Shown here piece after piece: positions 1-13,419 of a stretch of DNA of 64,000 nt. Every line of letters starts with the position of its first letter. Position 1 is the stretch's first letter. Position numbers and translations under genes: made by a program. Below the pieces are notes generated by a model, which did no database searches, was not told where the DNA came from, and worked only from the letters and a program-made list of their open reading frames with translations. Source of the stretch: Laguncularia racemosa (taxonomy: Eukaryota > Streptophyta > Magnoliopsida > Myrtales > Combretaceae); assembly GCA_037954665.1 (NCBI GenBank), contig JBBMOL010000119.1, positions 1,938,001 to 2,002,000 of the forward strand, written 5' to 3'.

Positions 1-2
1 AT

Positions 3-2166
3 GGCATTGCTGGAGATTTTGCGCTTATTGATGGACAACAAAGATCGTCTACATTCCAAATAGTAAACATAAATGGCAATGCAGCTAGAGTGGTCGGATT
101 TTGGACACCCAATGATGGGCTATTGAAAGATGTTAGTCTAGAAAATAGAAGCAAATACTCTACTTCAAGGACTAATCTTCGAGTGATTATATGGCCAGGA
201 GATTCTATCTCTCCTCCAAAAGGTTGGGATATCCCTACTAGTGGTAAAAAGTTGAGAATAGGAGTTCCTGTAAAAGAAGGTTTTCAGGAATTTGTAACAG
301 TGACCCAAGACCCTATAACTAATGAAACCCAAGTATATGGATATTGCATAGACATTTTTCATGAGGTGATAAGGTCATTGCCATATGCAGTTGTTCCAGA
401 TTACATCCCATTTGCTAAGGCCGATGGCACTAGTGCAGGTAGCTACAACGATTTAATTGATCAAGTATATTATCAGGTTAGTCATTTCATGATTTCTTAA
501 GATTTCTTACTTTTAGTTTCCTTCAATATTACTTAACTGACAACAAATTTATGAACAGAACTATGATGCGGTTGTTGGCGATACGACAATCATAGCGAAC
601 AGATCCTCATATATAGATTTCACTATGCCTTATAGTGAGTCTGGAGTGTCCATGGTTGTACCTTATAAAGATAACGGGAGCAAGAATGCCTGGGTGTTCT
701 TAAAACCTCTAACTTGGGATCTTTGGTTAACAAGTGGCGGTTTTTTCATTTTTATTGCTGGGGTTATATGGATCCTAGAGCATCGGATTAATGAAGATTT
801 TAGGGGACCTCCTGCATATCAAGTTGGCACATGCTTTTGGTTTTCCTTCTCAACATTGGTTTTCGCACAACGTAACTTCCCTGATCCACTTCTAGATTTG
901 TTATCATTACATTTATAATGCATGACGTATTGTTTGAATTGATTAAGAACTCTCTAGTAATTTATCAAGGGATTAGAAAGGTAGATCATATGTAATGTCT
1001 CCTCAATACTCAACTTCCTAATTTGCAATACAGGTGAGAAAATATACAGCAATTTGTCAAGATTTGTGGTGATCGTGTGGGTTTTTGTTGTGCTTATCTT
1101 GACTCAAAGCTACACGGCGAGTTTAACCTCTCTTTTAACTGTCCAACAACTTCAGCCATCCTTCACCAATTTGAATGAACTCATCAGGAGAGGAGAGATC
1201 GTAGGGTATCTGGAAGGTTCTTTCGTTTATGAGATTCTTAGAAAGATTGGTTTTGATGACAAGAAGCTAAGAGCATATTCATCTGTAGAAGAACTTCATG
1301 AGCTCTTGCAGAATGGTAGTGTCAATGGTGGTATTGCTGCAGCATTCGATGAAGCTCCATATATACAGCTTCTTCTTGAACATTATTGCAACAAATACAC
1401 CATAATTTCAACAAATGTACCAGAATTTAGGACTCCTGGATTTGGCTTTGTAAGCTCACTAGCTAAATGTCTTTGCATAGACTCAGTAACAGAAAAGTGC
1501 CATGTAATCATGGTGTATTCATTACAATATATGATTTAATTAATATTCCTTTATTTTTTTATGCAGGTTCTTCCCCAAGGGTCTCCTCTTTTGCCTGACC
1601 TCTCAAGGGCAATCCTAAAAGTGATTGAAGGACCTCAAATGGCACGAATCGAGAAGAAATGGAATTTGCAGATAGAGACATGTCCGGATTATGGTGCATC
1701 TGTGTCCTCTAACAGGTTGAGCCTTGAAAGTTTTTGGGGTTTGTTCCTCATCGCTGGATCTGCTGCTATTTCAGCTCTAACTGTTTTCACCATGCGCTTC
1801 CTCCAAAAGCACTGGCATGTTGTTACCGACTCTACTAGTTCAATGTGGCAAAAGGTTGTCGCTCTAGGAATGCGCTTTAATCAAAGAGACCCTGGTTCCC
1901 ATACTTTCAGACATAGTAAATTTCAAGAGAGAGACTTTGTTGAGAATGTTCATGAAATTGGACTAGCTGATCCAACAACAACTAGCACTTGTTCATCAAG
2001 TCCATCCACATTTTCAACACAAACCGACAATTCAATTTCTTCCCTTGATGGAGGAGGTGGAGGGCAACCCGCAATGGATGAGGGCAACCTAAATCCTAGT
2101 GCTGAAGCATGTCCACAGACAAAAATAAATATTGAAATGAGCAATGCAAATCAAGGGCATCCTTGA
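3..2166 (+). CDS. GLR: Glutamate receptor-like channel (GLR), 3' portion
   Basis: Plant glutamate receptor-like proteins are amino-acid-gated cation channels, mainly of the plasma membrane. The visible exons are 3-476, 559-871, 1034-1449 and 1567-2166. They give 600 residues in one frame with GT-AG junctions, and the reading frame is open to the left edge, so the 5' end lies outside. Order along the visible peptide: end of the amino-terminal ligand-binding-protein-like domain (1-75), ligand-binding lobe S1 (from KKLRIGVP, about 81), M1 helix (213-233), pore loop (about 246-263, ending FAQR), M3 with SYTASLTSLLTVQQ (about 287-302), lobe S2, M4 (about 456-480) and a Ser/Thr-rich cytosolic tail of about 120 residues. 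The M3 motif and domain order are typical of the family. Membership of Arabidopsis-like clade II is an inference. No frameshift or internal stop is seen in the spliced frame. Confidence 0.93.
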
Positions 2167-4344
2167 ACTATTCAAAAACTTTTTATGTTTTTTCCCTGAA
2201 GTGTATGTAATTAACATGCAATCCCTCTATGGAGTAGATGTTAAAGTGGTTCAAACGCTTGATGAATTGGAGCATTTTGAATGACCTCTTGGAAGTAAAA
2301 GCTTTTACCGAAGTTGTCATTAGCCAAATCCCAAGAGAAGAAATCGCATAATAAACTTACTATTTGGATTACAAATCTTCTATTTGGATGAAGACTTGCC
2401 AACTCTTGCAAAATCTCAAGCTAAATATGACATTCGTCTTCTTTATATTCGATTGTGATCTTGCATGTATTTCTCTTCCCTACATTCCATACATTTATTC
2501 ATGTAAGATGATTTCATAAAATGAAGGCGTTCTTTGCCTTCCACGGGTGTTTTTGGGCACTTCCAATGTCTATAAAATATAAATAAAATAAAATAAATGC
2601 CGTGGGATATTGAATATGTAGCTAAAGCCGTAAAGCAATATTTTAGTCATGCTATAAACCTAATATCTCCACTTTCGAAGTTTTTTTACACTTGTTTTAG
2701 GGAATTTAATGTGGATAATCAAATGTAAAAAGATTGCTAATCCAACAATGTATTTTTGGCAAAGTCGCTTTCTTGATCCATCCGACAAAAAGTGATAATA
2801 TAGCAGGGGCAAAGTGAGAGCTTTGTTACTTACACTGACGGTGTGGCTATTAGTATGAATGCATATTATTGTATTTGTAAGGAGAAAATTATAAAAATAT
2901 GACTAATGATTTAGCATATTTGTAACCATGATCTATGTTTTATCATTTAAAAATGTAATTTGTATTTTGTTACTCAGTCTTAATGCTAACTAGAAGATGC
3001 ATATTAGCTTTTAATTTGTCCACATCAATTAATTTAATAAAATGGTATTGTTAAATAAATTTAATTAAATAATATATTAAAAAATATTAAGCATTGTAGA
3101 AAATTTACAAAAGAAAAAAAAAAGGATTATCTTTTTGATTTACTACTTTGTGTCTTTCACTATGGAAAATCTTGATAGGTTTTTATAATCACATTCTATG
3201 TATATAAAATTATCTGTCATGATATCCTTCCCCTTTTTTTTTTCTTTTTACTACTCTAAAAACTTTCCTTTTGATTCAAGTTTAGAACATTCCCAATTGA
3301 ATTTACTAATCTCGAACTTCCTTATCTAAATTTCAAATACCTCTTTGTTGCTTACTAGAGAAGATTCTCTTCTATTTCACAGCATTAGGGAGAAGTTAGA
3401 TGCTATGCCCCAAATAGAGCATTATGGATGCTTTGTTGATCTTTGATTTAATAGAGAGTATGCTCATTAGACCAAATCCAATCTTGCGAAGGACTTCATT
3501 GAAAGTAAGTAAACTTTAAGATGATGTAATAAAGGTGGAGAAAATAGGGATACTCTTAATCAAGCTTCAAATATGGTCAAAACATTTTAAAGCGTTGTAT
3601 AAACTGTAGTTTGATTACTAGAAGGCCAAAATTAAATCTAGCAATTGTTGTATTGACTATGAAGAGGGTTGCAACTATGCACTTAGGTCACCTATGAATA
3701 CTTGCATGATGATATTCATGGTCTATGATGCTACACAACTGAAAATAGCTAGTTCAGTGTTGTGCCATAGCTTCTTTGTTTCGACCCTCACCCTTATCAA
3801 TAGATCATTTTTTTTTCTTTGTCGATTTCTTTTGATTTTCTACCATTTATAATTATTTTTTTACATTTTTTAATCAAATTTACTGATAAATACTATTTTA
3901 TTGAACTTATTATTAAGGATTAATCAAAAGCTAACATATGTCCCTTGACTAATATTAACACCTTGTAATAGAACAAAGGTTATCTTTTTTGTCAAATGAC
4001 AAAGCACAGATCATAAGTTTACAAAAATGCCAAAACATAAACAATGCTTTTTTTTTTGTAATTTTTCCGTTTGTAAATATTAATTGATTAATAAAAAAAA
4101 TATATATGTTGTTAATTCTTTTTTTTTGTTTGAATTTTAGTTACAAAATAGTTCATTGATCGATTAGAAAGTATTGACCATCAAAAAAGGTAGTCATAGT
4201 GAAAATTTCGAATACGAGATTGGTTAAAACAAGTTCTTAGTCAATTACCTTATATAAAGAGAACATAGATACAAGACCGATACCTATATCGATTAGGTTG
4301 TTCACACTTGACCAAAAATACTGAGGTTTAAATCATAAAATAGG
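2167..4344. other. AT-rich spacer downstream of GLR
   Basis: The first few hundred bases presumably hold the GLR 3' UTR and polyadenylation site. The rest is AT-rich, with many poly(A)/poly(T) runs and no ORF resembling a protein. No structured RNA or complete repeat element was recognised. Confidence 0.5.
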
Positions 4345-6389
4345 TGTGATAGTACATATTAGAAGAGAACATCGCATGTTAATTGTGTCATTAATGTGTC
4401 TCTTTAATAAATAAGCATAATTAATCCCAAGATGTAAGGCTATTACTCACCCATATTAGTAGGAATATTCTTTGATGTGAACCAAAGTGGTCATGAAAAA
4501 ATGATCATGTGTAAAAAAAAGACAATTAGGTATAGTCTAAAGCATATAGAGGGTCATAATCAATCTAGAAGGGTATAACGCTCTAGAACCCAAGACATAA
4601 CAACCCACCACATGTTAATTCTAGCTAATGATACATAAAGACTCCTAACTTCTCTAACAATCCACAAATGTTTGTATATACTATCAAATTCACATAAATA
4701 TTAATCAAACTTCAACATTTTCTAGTGGCATATCATCCATCATTCACCCTTTTCCACAAGATTGATCCAATAACCTAACATAGCTACAACATATCTCTTC
4801 TTATGTTTAACCATAGGCAATCAAAACAGAACCATTGAAATCTCATCTCCTAAAACATACACCACTAAAAAACAACAAAAATTTTCTATTCATTATTCTT
4901 CTCTTTATAGATGCTAATAATCTTAATAATAATAATAATCTACATTCTCATCATTCTACCCTTAATCAAAACCTGAGTCATTGTAACATACAACTTGCCC
5001 ATACCTACAGTTGAAAATGAATGGTCCTACAAGGGGTGAGCTAGAGATTAATACATGAATATCCCATACACATGCACATGCTAAATAGATCTAAAACAAC
5101 ATACATTTCATGCAACAGACAAACATACACAATCAATTTAATTATCTTTAATTTAGTCCATCAATTAACATAAAATTTCTCATAACCCTGATCACACTCT
5201 GTAATATATATATATAATAATCTAGGTTGAGAACTGTCACTCATAGCCCAACTTTCTAAATTGGTCTTAGGAATTGTCACTTTCAGCCCTAATACCCCTA
5301 AAATTTACCCTAATCATGTTATATGCAACTTCACATAGGACACCACCACATTTTGATCAACAAGTGCCCCCTAATGATCTGCCACCTCCAACCCCAAAAC
5401 TAAGTCATGCACAAGTAGCACACAGTATTTAGTTAAATATTTATTAAATCCATTTTCTTTTCTAATCTAGTAAGCACAAGTGGTAACTACGGTAAACATG
5501 TACCTAGCATCACACTATTCACATGTTTTTTATTCTACTAAATTTCAAATTTGATCAAACATTGGAATAACAACTGCTTTAAGCCCTAATAAAGCTAAAC
5601 TAAACTATTTTCAATTCACCAAGATGATTGGAAAACATTGGAAAAACACGTTTTTAAGAAAGATATAGAGTACATAGGTAAGAATATGAGCATGTTGTTC
5701 CTCGTGTATCTCTTTAGAAAAACAAAGGAACATGCTTGTAGACGTGTACAAGTATACAAGTGGAAACACAGGTGTACTCCTCGTGTATAACTTAGCCAAC
5801 GAAGAAAAACTTTACTTGTAAAACAACACAACATGTACATTACCTAGACCATGTTCACTAACAAAATAGGCACCAACACAAGCATGTTTCCCCCAATGTA
5901 CCCCTTAATTATATTTTTACACATGAAAAACTAAGATTTTACTCCAAAATGTACATTGATGATCCAAAACATAAAGCAACAAATATTTACAAACATACTT
6001 TGACTTACCTAATCAAAAGCTCGTGATATAATAATCGCACTACTGTTCCTCAAAGGTTTGTGTCTTTTCCAAATTTACAAACCCTTAAAACACAATATGA
6101 TGATACATACACGATAGCAAGTGTGAGAAAACATGTTAGTTAATAAGCTTACCTTGTAGATTAGAGTCACTATAAGGAGGCAAGAGGAGAGAAACCGCTA
6201 GAGAAAAATGTAAGAATAAGAAAAGGAAAAGGAAAGAAATAAAGAAAAAGTGGTTTTGCAAGCTTAAAAAAAAAAAAACTATTTAGAAAGCCAAGTTTAC
6301 TTCTGACATCCAATTTAAAATTCCTAGATGTCCTTACATTTAAAAACCATTATTATTTTGATAAAAAAAATATTTATTAGGTATTACAA
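4345..6389 (-). mobile_element. Probable Ty3/gypsy solo LTR (Tekay/Del-like)
   Basis: Read on the - strand the block begins TGTAATACC (complement of 6380-6388) and ends ACTATCACA (complement of 4345-4353). Such TGTAATACC-type ends are typical of Tekay/Del LTRs. The roughly 2 kb length without coding potential fits a solo LTR. The pentamer AGGTG lies beside both ends (4342-4346 and 6390-6394), compatible with a target duplication to within a base or two, but the boundary is not exact. A purine-rich tract at 6180-6260 would lie near the transcription start of an LTR in this orientation. The family assignment rests on terminal motifs only. Confidence 0.45.
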
Positions 6390-6543
6390 AGGTGTTTACC
6401 TCTTTTTGAGAAAGGAAAATCATTGTCTCTTAACCATTTAGTAGAGATGAAAGAATTTAAAAAGATAGAGGTGATAGAAATCTAGTGCCCATTGGTCCAA
6501 ATCACTAGAGGTATAGCTTGAAAACATGTCAACTAGATCCTTA

Positions 6544-6971
6544 CACTATGTTTGGGAAGGGGGAAGGAATTAGGAGGGAACAAAAGTAGAGGGAAAAAGA
6601 AACAGTAGAAAGAAAATAGGAGAGAATTAGTGCTTTTTTTTTACTTGAGTTGGAGGAAAGAATAAGGAATGAATATGAAATGAATGCTTTTCAAAATAAT
6701 TTTTAAAAATAGTTTAAACTACTTAATGCCATATTGTATTACAAAAAATGACAAGAATTCGAAAAGGTAATTTTATAATTCAAATTTCAATAATTTTCTT
6801 TCCTAAGTCGCTCCAATTTAGAGAGGTGAAAGAAAGTGTGGGCTCTAGAAAAAACTTTCCTTCTTACATCCACCCCTTCCCAATTTCTTTCTTTTTCCTA
6901 ATTTTCTTAAAATACACACTTTCCTTCTATTTCCTTCCCTCCCAATTCATTCCTTCACTCCAAACATAGTG
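6544..6971. mobile_element. Tourist-like (PIF/Harbinger) MITE
   Basis: This is a 428 bp non-coding element with terminal inverted repeats. The left end starts CACTATGTTTGGGAAGGGGG and the right end, complemented, starts CACTATGTTTGGAGTGAAGG. Similarity continues inward for about 35 bp (AAGGAAT, GGGAGG). It is flanked on both sides by TTA (6541-6543 and 6972-6974), the 3 bp target duplication expected of PIF/Harbinger elements. The arms are rich in GGAAGGAA-type purine runs. No transposase is present, so it is non-autonomous. Confidence 0.8.
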
Positions 6972-6974
6972 TTA

Positions 6975-9702
6975 AAATTGTGCCAAAAGCATTAACTAAT
7001 TTAAAGGGTTATCCACCATATTTCACTTTATTGGGATGTTTAAGCTTCATCAAAACTACTCTCAAGGCATGAGATAGTAAGAATTTTGTGCATCAAGGGA
7101 ATGGAACTTAGTTATTAAGCCACTTCATTTGAACATGCTCTCAAGGCACTCAAATGAAGTGGTCCTCCTAAAGCTCTATCCAAGCTTGTATGAATGGACT
7201 AATAGTGACATTCAAACTAACTCACTTTGTTCGGACAACTTGACAAGTCATTTGAACGAAATTAGTCTTTTTCTCTCGAATTGTGTTTTTTTTTGCAATT
7301 TTTATTGAATTATGATACTACCATTTCCTATTAGCTTGATAAGGGTCTACAATTTTAGTTTGAACTTAGTTAACATGATTATTCATAACCAGAGTAGAGA
7401 GAGACTATATAGGGAAGTATAATTAGTGAACTAGTAACTTAGAATCAGAAACCAGACCATCTAATTTCAATGCCAAAAGTTATAAAAACCATTATCTTTA
7501 ACTTCAAGATTGACAATGAGAAGACTATAGTGATAGTAAAGATGGATAGAGTAGATTCAAGGAAACTCAAGTGTAGCAGTGTTAGGAGTACACGAAAGAT
7601 TGGGGTTAAATGTGAGAAATGTAATATTTTGGAGGCTTTAATAAAAATAATCGAGATTGAAAGTACAAATTTGACAGATGTTAAACTATAAGAAAATAAA
7701 GAAGTTCCAAAAAAGCCTTAATGTGAATCTCATAGCTATGAAACTTAATCATATGTTTACCATACAAATTTAGGGATTTAACATAAAATATGGTATTCTT
7801 ATGATATTTTGGTATTTATAAGAACAAAAATAAAAGGAATATAGACAAATTAAGATTATAAAATATGCACTAATCTCAAAACAAACTAAGATAGATTATA
7901 TCTCACAATTTGTGAGAGAATCATGTTAAAAGAGAATTTGACATATTATACAAATCTTAATGAATAGATGATTGCTACAATCTTAAAGAGATTCTATGAA
8001 TAGGCAGTTTGTCACAATTGATATGAATTGATAAGAACTCAAAGATAATAGAAGAAATCCATCTCTTTAAAATCCATATTCATTTAAAAAAAAAGTTTAT
8101 TAAAGTCTTCGTATCTATTCTACTATATGTGATGCCTATTAATAGGCTAAAATAAAACTTTATCCAGTTATAAGAACAAAATAGAAAATAAATTAGAATA
8201 ATACAAGAATCATAATAAAAAGTTATCATAACAAGGTTACTGTTTGAATGGCAAAATGTGTTGTTCAAGTGGCATGACTTTCTTAATTAAGAAGGTACTT
8301 GAATGGCAAGTGGAGCCATTCCAATTCCAATAGCACTACATAACAAGGTTCTCATTTGAATGGCATTTTAAGCAACTCAAATGGCATAGACTATATTGGT
8401 CTTTTTCAAATCTATAGCAGCTGGACTTGAGTTAGCTTTTCTCCTTCTTCCTTCTAGCTATTGGAATAATAATATTTCAACTCAAGATTCTTGTTATAAC
8501 CCCTCTACATAAGCATTCATCCTTAAATATAAAAATTGAAGTGTTGGACATGTCTTCTTAAATTAAGAACCAACTTACAAAAACCAAGCTCATGATTGTA
8601 ATTGTAATATAACTAAACACCCAACTCCACCAATAAATCAAACTCTATCAATCCATCACTTACCTGGTCAATCAAACTCATTGAAACTGGATGGTTTTCT
8701 TACATTTATAGTAGCTTATCTCTCTATACCCTATTTATGACATGTGCTAGTGGTTCTTCTATTATTAAATCATATAAAATAAAAAAAGAGAACAAAAAAA
8801 AAAAGAAGAAAGGAAACCGATCTTCTTAACAATAGCGATTTGGCTCTCAATCACAAGATTAGCTTCAATAATTTCAACACTGGGGTTTTCTAAGACTTCT
8901 TTGCTTGCAATCTTCTCATCAACTATCAACTCCGCTCTCAACCTCAACCTCAGTGACTCACTTTACTTTTAAACACTTGTAAATTAATGCTATAATTCAC
9001 AATTTTATAAAATCAATCTATGAGTGAGTTTAACCAGCAAGTGCACTAGGTTGTGATTGTATTATAGCACAATAAGTCAAGGACGTATCCATAGGGAAAG
9101 AGTTGATTGTGTACTAAGTTGATTGCTATCTACTCTAATCTAGATTTACCAAATAGTAGCTTTCAAACAATTGAACAGGAGAGATTAACAAACACTATTA
9201 ACACTACTAGAAGAACTCAATGCATAAAAGGTGTAGATTTGTGATGACTAATCCTTTGGGTTCATTGATATGCAATGTTAAAGTGGATATATAGCAAGGT
9301 TTTCAAGTGGAGTTTAACAAAATTCACTTGAATCCATCACCTTAGTTGAATAGATGATATTTATTATATAGTGAAGACACCTAGTTATGGCAAGCTTTCC
9401 TATACGACCATCTCAGTATTTAGCCCCTATCGTTGACTAAATACTATAGTTATAAATCTAGGTTAATCACTTGATCAACCTTATAACCCATATTTATAAC
9501 TAAATAAAGAGAGAGAATTCAAGTATTTTCAATAAACCCGATGGTCATGTAATGTATTGAAAACACCCTAGAGAATCACTAACAGTAACTCAAATCCTAA
9601 GTCAAGCATTTGAAAAAATGTAATTCACAGAACCTAATCATCATGCAATTCTACAAGTTGTCAAGAGCACTATGTTAAACTACGCACTTCAATACTTAAG
9701 CT
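6975..9702. other. Spacer, probable decayed repeats
   Basis: No gene is supported. A short ATG-started ORF at 7470-7691 is Lys- and Ile-rich and recalls no family. Around 7090-7160 and 8240-8400 the phrase 'caaatgaagtgg' or 'gaatggcaa' recurs in both orientations, suggesting old repeats. The stretch 9030-9110 (containing gcaagtgcactagg and a following aagtcaaggacgtatcc) resembles a motif that recurs in many plant LTR elements, read on the - strand toward an LTR end. That resemblance is from memory and the assignment is tentative. Confidence 0.35.
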
Positions 9703-11022
9703 TGTTGATAAAGCTTAATTATACCTATTTTATTAAGTAATTTTTATAACGTTTTAATGAGATAAATGAGTGTTTTAATCAATTTTGATGCTTGATTGAA
9801 TTAAATTTTGATTTTTAGGGGTGGAAGAGATAATCTAAAAAATAAAAAAGGAAGAAATTTGGCCAAGTTTCGTGTAATTCAAAGCTAAAATGAAGAAGTT
9901 ATAAAGCTTGAAAGATGATGATGCCCAAGATCATCGCTCATGAACTTAACCATGATTTTACAAAGGAAGAATAAAAGAAAATGAGAGGCTCAAAGCCAGA
10001 ATCACGACCATAATCCTGCCTATGAATATGCAAAGATCAATAAAATACATGTTTCAAAGTCAAAGGGATCATAGTCTACTTCACTATCGTGTTCACGGCC
10101 ATGACCATGCCAATTAGTTGCGATTTCCACTTTACTATCTAAAGAATTTAAAGACAAGAAAGATGGGACTTTTGGCATTCTCTAGGAGGACAAATTAAGG
10201 TTTTGAGTAGTAGCCAAGAGTAAAAGGAAGTGAAGATCTAGAAATCTAATAAAGGACTTTTTACATGAATTTTATTATTAGTTATTTTGGTTGTTAGACA
10301 TTAAAAATCCTAGGAATTATGAGATTAAATTCTTGTTTCTTTATTTAGTTTTATGATTATTAGTTCATTGTGATCCAATTATGTATGCTTTATTTTCTAT
10401 AAATTAATATATTTGATGTGCTAATTTATATTATCCGATTTCATATATGGAGATTGAAAGACCCTACATATGAATAAATCTGCATAATTGAAAGAAATTA
10501 CATACAATCCCATATATAAGACGACGTAAATCTTATAAATTAGAGTTAAACCAAATAGGAGAATTCATAAAATGATAATGCAACTTGAGGGGTTTTAATT
10601 AAGAAGAAATTCTGATTAATTAATCAAGAATTATGATATAATAAACTCAAAAAAGTTATTAATTTAATTCAAAAATTCTTATAGTCTAATAAAATTGGGA
10701 TGAGAATGATGGAATAGATTAATAGCTATCCTAGGGAAATCAATGTCTGATTATGGTTTTGTTATAATTTTATATGTTTTAGTTAATGTTAATTGTTAGT
10801 ATAGTTTAATTAATTTATTTAAATTCAGTTTAGTTATTAATTTTCACTTTATGAACTTTATTTTGAAGGTTAGATAATAAAAGGGAAAGGAGAGTACTAG
10901 TAATTAAATTGTCTTTGTGAGTTTGACTTTATCTCACCAATATATGTTGCAGAGACGACCTAGTGAGCTTGCTAGTATTAATATACTTTGTTTTAAAGTA
11001 GAGAGCAGCTTTATATATATCA
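9703..11022 (+). mobile_element. Athila-like Ty3/gypsy 5' LTR (decayed)
   Basis: A non-coding block of about 1.3 kb starts TGTTGATAAAGC and ends TATATATCA. It is followed after 6 bp by a sequence matching a TGGCGCCGTTGCC-type primer-binding site in which every mismatch is a transition. That order (long AT-rich LTR ending in CA, AGTTTT spacer, tRNA-complementary site) is the usual start of Athila-type elements. No gag or pol is readable downstream and no partner 3' LTR was found in the window, so the element is a truncated relic. Confidence 0.55.
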
Positions 11023-11028
11023 AGTTTT

Positions 11029-11046
11029 TAGTACCGTTACCGAGAA
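11029..11046 (+). other. Decayed primer-binding site of the Athila-like element
   Basis: The 18 bases TAGTACCGTTACCGAGAA align without gaps to TGGCGCCGTTGCCGGGGA, the complement of a tRNA 3' end used by many Athila-type elements. Twelve of 18 positions agree and the six differences are all G to A or C to T, as expected from long-term cytosine methylation. The canonical sequence is from memory. Confidence 0.55.
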
Positions 11047-12039
11047 CATTAATATTATGAAAGCCTAAGTGTTTTATTAATCTAGCCATTATTGTACTTT
11101 TGTCTATCCTTCTTTTTAATTATTTAAATTGTTACTAATTCCAAGTTTTCTTTAGTTTATGCTTATGGGACGATGGAGTAATAGCTAGAGATTTGATGTG
11201 CCAGTCTTCTACAAACATGGCAAACAATGGCAATGAGTAAAAGTAGAGAACGATGTCAACCTACTCTCAAAAGTTTCGGTAAATAAATAAATATCAATAC
11301 ATAGTCATATATTGATGGTAAAATAAAAGCTTCGTATGTATTTTTCTATTTTTATATGATTAATTATATCATTTTGTCGGTTTGATTTTATTTACTTTTT
11401 ATTTAAATATTTTTCCAACCATATTTTTATAAAGATTGGAAAAGATATTTCTTCGAATCTATATAAAAAGCAATATTCATATCATACAAATATAAAAACT
11501 ATAGTATTTTGAGCTAGATTAAAAAGGTATAAAACACATATTATAAATTTCTAGCCTTTAACTATTTAAATATTAATTATCTCATAATAAAATTTAAATT
11601 CTAAATTTTTAATTATTTAATTATTTATCAAAAAAATTATTTTAGTTGTTATTCTTCATTCTTAATATTAACAAAAAAAAAAGATTGAATTGACTGGTTT
11701 AAGTACACCTTTTTTTTTAATATTTAGGGAGAGGCATGATTTTAAAAATGAGGATAAGCTCACATGAAATAAATAATAGGGTGTGTATTTACAATTTATC
11801 TAATAAATAAATAAGTAAATATATATAATAAAATTTAAAAGAAAAAAAATCCTAAAATATGTTTCTTAGACATCCATGGTGAGAAAAATTATTGAAAATT
11901 TAGAATGAACCAATAATATTTATCATCTAAAGTGTAAGAATAAATAATCTAATTTTTATTAAATATATAATTTTCAACCAACTTTTCTAATAATTTTTCT
12001 AACCATTTATTATTTTCTAGCATAAATTGCCCTAAAATA
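11047..12039. other. Decayed element interior, AT-rich
   Basis: This follows the Athila-like primer-binding site and is probably its eroded leader and gag region. No open frame longer than about 60 codons and no gag motif can be read. The rest is AT-rich with poly(A) and poly(T) runs. Confidence 0.3.
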
Positions 12040-12405
12040 GTTGTCACTATTATGTCATAATCATATCTTTCACTTGTATCTCATGTTTTCTTCTTCATTT
12101 TCATTTTAAAAGAGATAAAGCCGCCACAGCGGGAGTCTCAAAGAGGTAATGCCCTTTGGACATCAGAGGTCTTTTAACATTTAAGCCCATATTTGTTCAT
12201 TAAAGGTTTGGGCTTGAGTTCAAGAATAATTGTTACTATATATTCTCTTTTTCGCTTGTAATTGATAAATATAACGAGAGACGCGATGTGCTAATATAGT
12301 AAAATCTTCTATTGGATGTAGCCTTAATTAATGAGTGAAGTAGGATAAAATCTTATGTTTTTATTTTTCTCCCTCTTTTGACTTTATTTCGTTATTATGC
12401 ATCAG
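12040..12405 (+). mobile_element. Possible Ty1/copia LTR remnant
   Basis: The segment around 12270-12400 (TAATATAGTAAAATC, then GGATGTAGCC, then AGTAGGATAAAATCTT, a T-rich tract and TTTCGTTATTATGCA) has the layout of the R-U5 part of copia LTRs, with the 'gtggatgtagcc...gaaccacgtaaatctt' phrase degenerated. No primer-binding site follows and the left edge is a guess. It may be a solo LTR or something else. Confidence 0.3.
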
Positions 12406-13419
12406 CCCTAACACTTTTAAAATCAAATGAAAACCAACAAAATCAATAGTTGAGGAATATCGAACCCAACACCCACATCATCATAAGTTCATAACTTTTA
12501 TTATTATTATCAACAACAAAGATTCCTCCCTATTGTGCATTTTAATTTTGACAAGTTCTTTTTAAATTTCTAATGATTTTTTATCAAATTATTTTGCGAA
12601 TCTTTGTTCTTATTCATTGTTTTATGCAATTTTTTACATGCAGAAGTTGAATACTAGATCGCTTAGTGTTGGTGTATGGAGTTTACCAATTACAATGCCT
12701 TGATGAATTTTTGTCCTCTAGACTTTAAGTCTGCAGTTTGCACTATAGTAGCATTGTGGCATCTGTCTAGCCGATTAAGTGTATTTTATGAATGACATTC
12801 CCCAATAAAGGTAGAATAGTTTGTTTTGCGTATAAAAATATTGTCATTGACAATAACGAGAAGTATTATGAAGGATTCGACTAAGATGGTTGTGGTTTCG
12901 ACCAGTGAAAAATTACAAGTGATTATTTATTAGTAGGATTTGCAAGGGTCTTTAAATTAATATTAAAACTCACCATGTTAAGTTGGTTCGTAAGTATTCG
13001 GTTGAATGTAACTTTAAATTTTGATCCAATTATGATGAACTAGATACGGCTCAAGTATATTGTCCCACTAGCATTGATACTGATGGATGAGAGAATACAT
13101 ATATTTGGGTGATAGATTTTATAATGCTTGGAAAGTATTTGTTTAATTATCATCTGTTAAGTTGGGATCGAATCTATAGCAGAGAGGTTAAACTAGACAT
13201 AGATAAAGGAGTGGGTTGATCTAGTAACTCAGTACAACCATGTTTATCACAAATCTACCGGTTTAATGGATTCATATGATGAATTGGTAAAATATAAGAA
13301 AAAAAGTTTTTGATTTATATATTTTGAATCTGAAAACTGGTGAATTCAAACTAATTCAAGGTCAGATTAAACTGAATCCCATGTCTAGCTTAAACTTGCA
13401 CGAAATATTGGTTATGGTG
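12406..13419. other. Spacer between copia-like remnant and Mutator-like fragment
   Basis: Short stretches are suggestive of degenerate transposase on the + strand, but every frame is interrupted by stops and no motif can be called. It may be the 5' part of the Mutator-like fragment that follows. Confidence 0.3.

Noticed and set aside
7470..7691. 73-residue ORF with two CXXC-like cysteines
   Set aside because: Only one CEKC pair, no second metal-binding pair, low-complexity Lys/Ile content.
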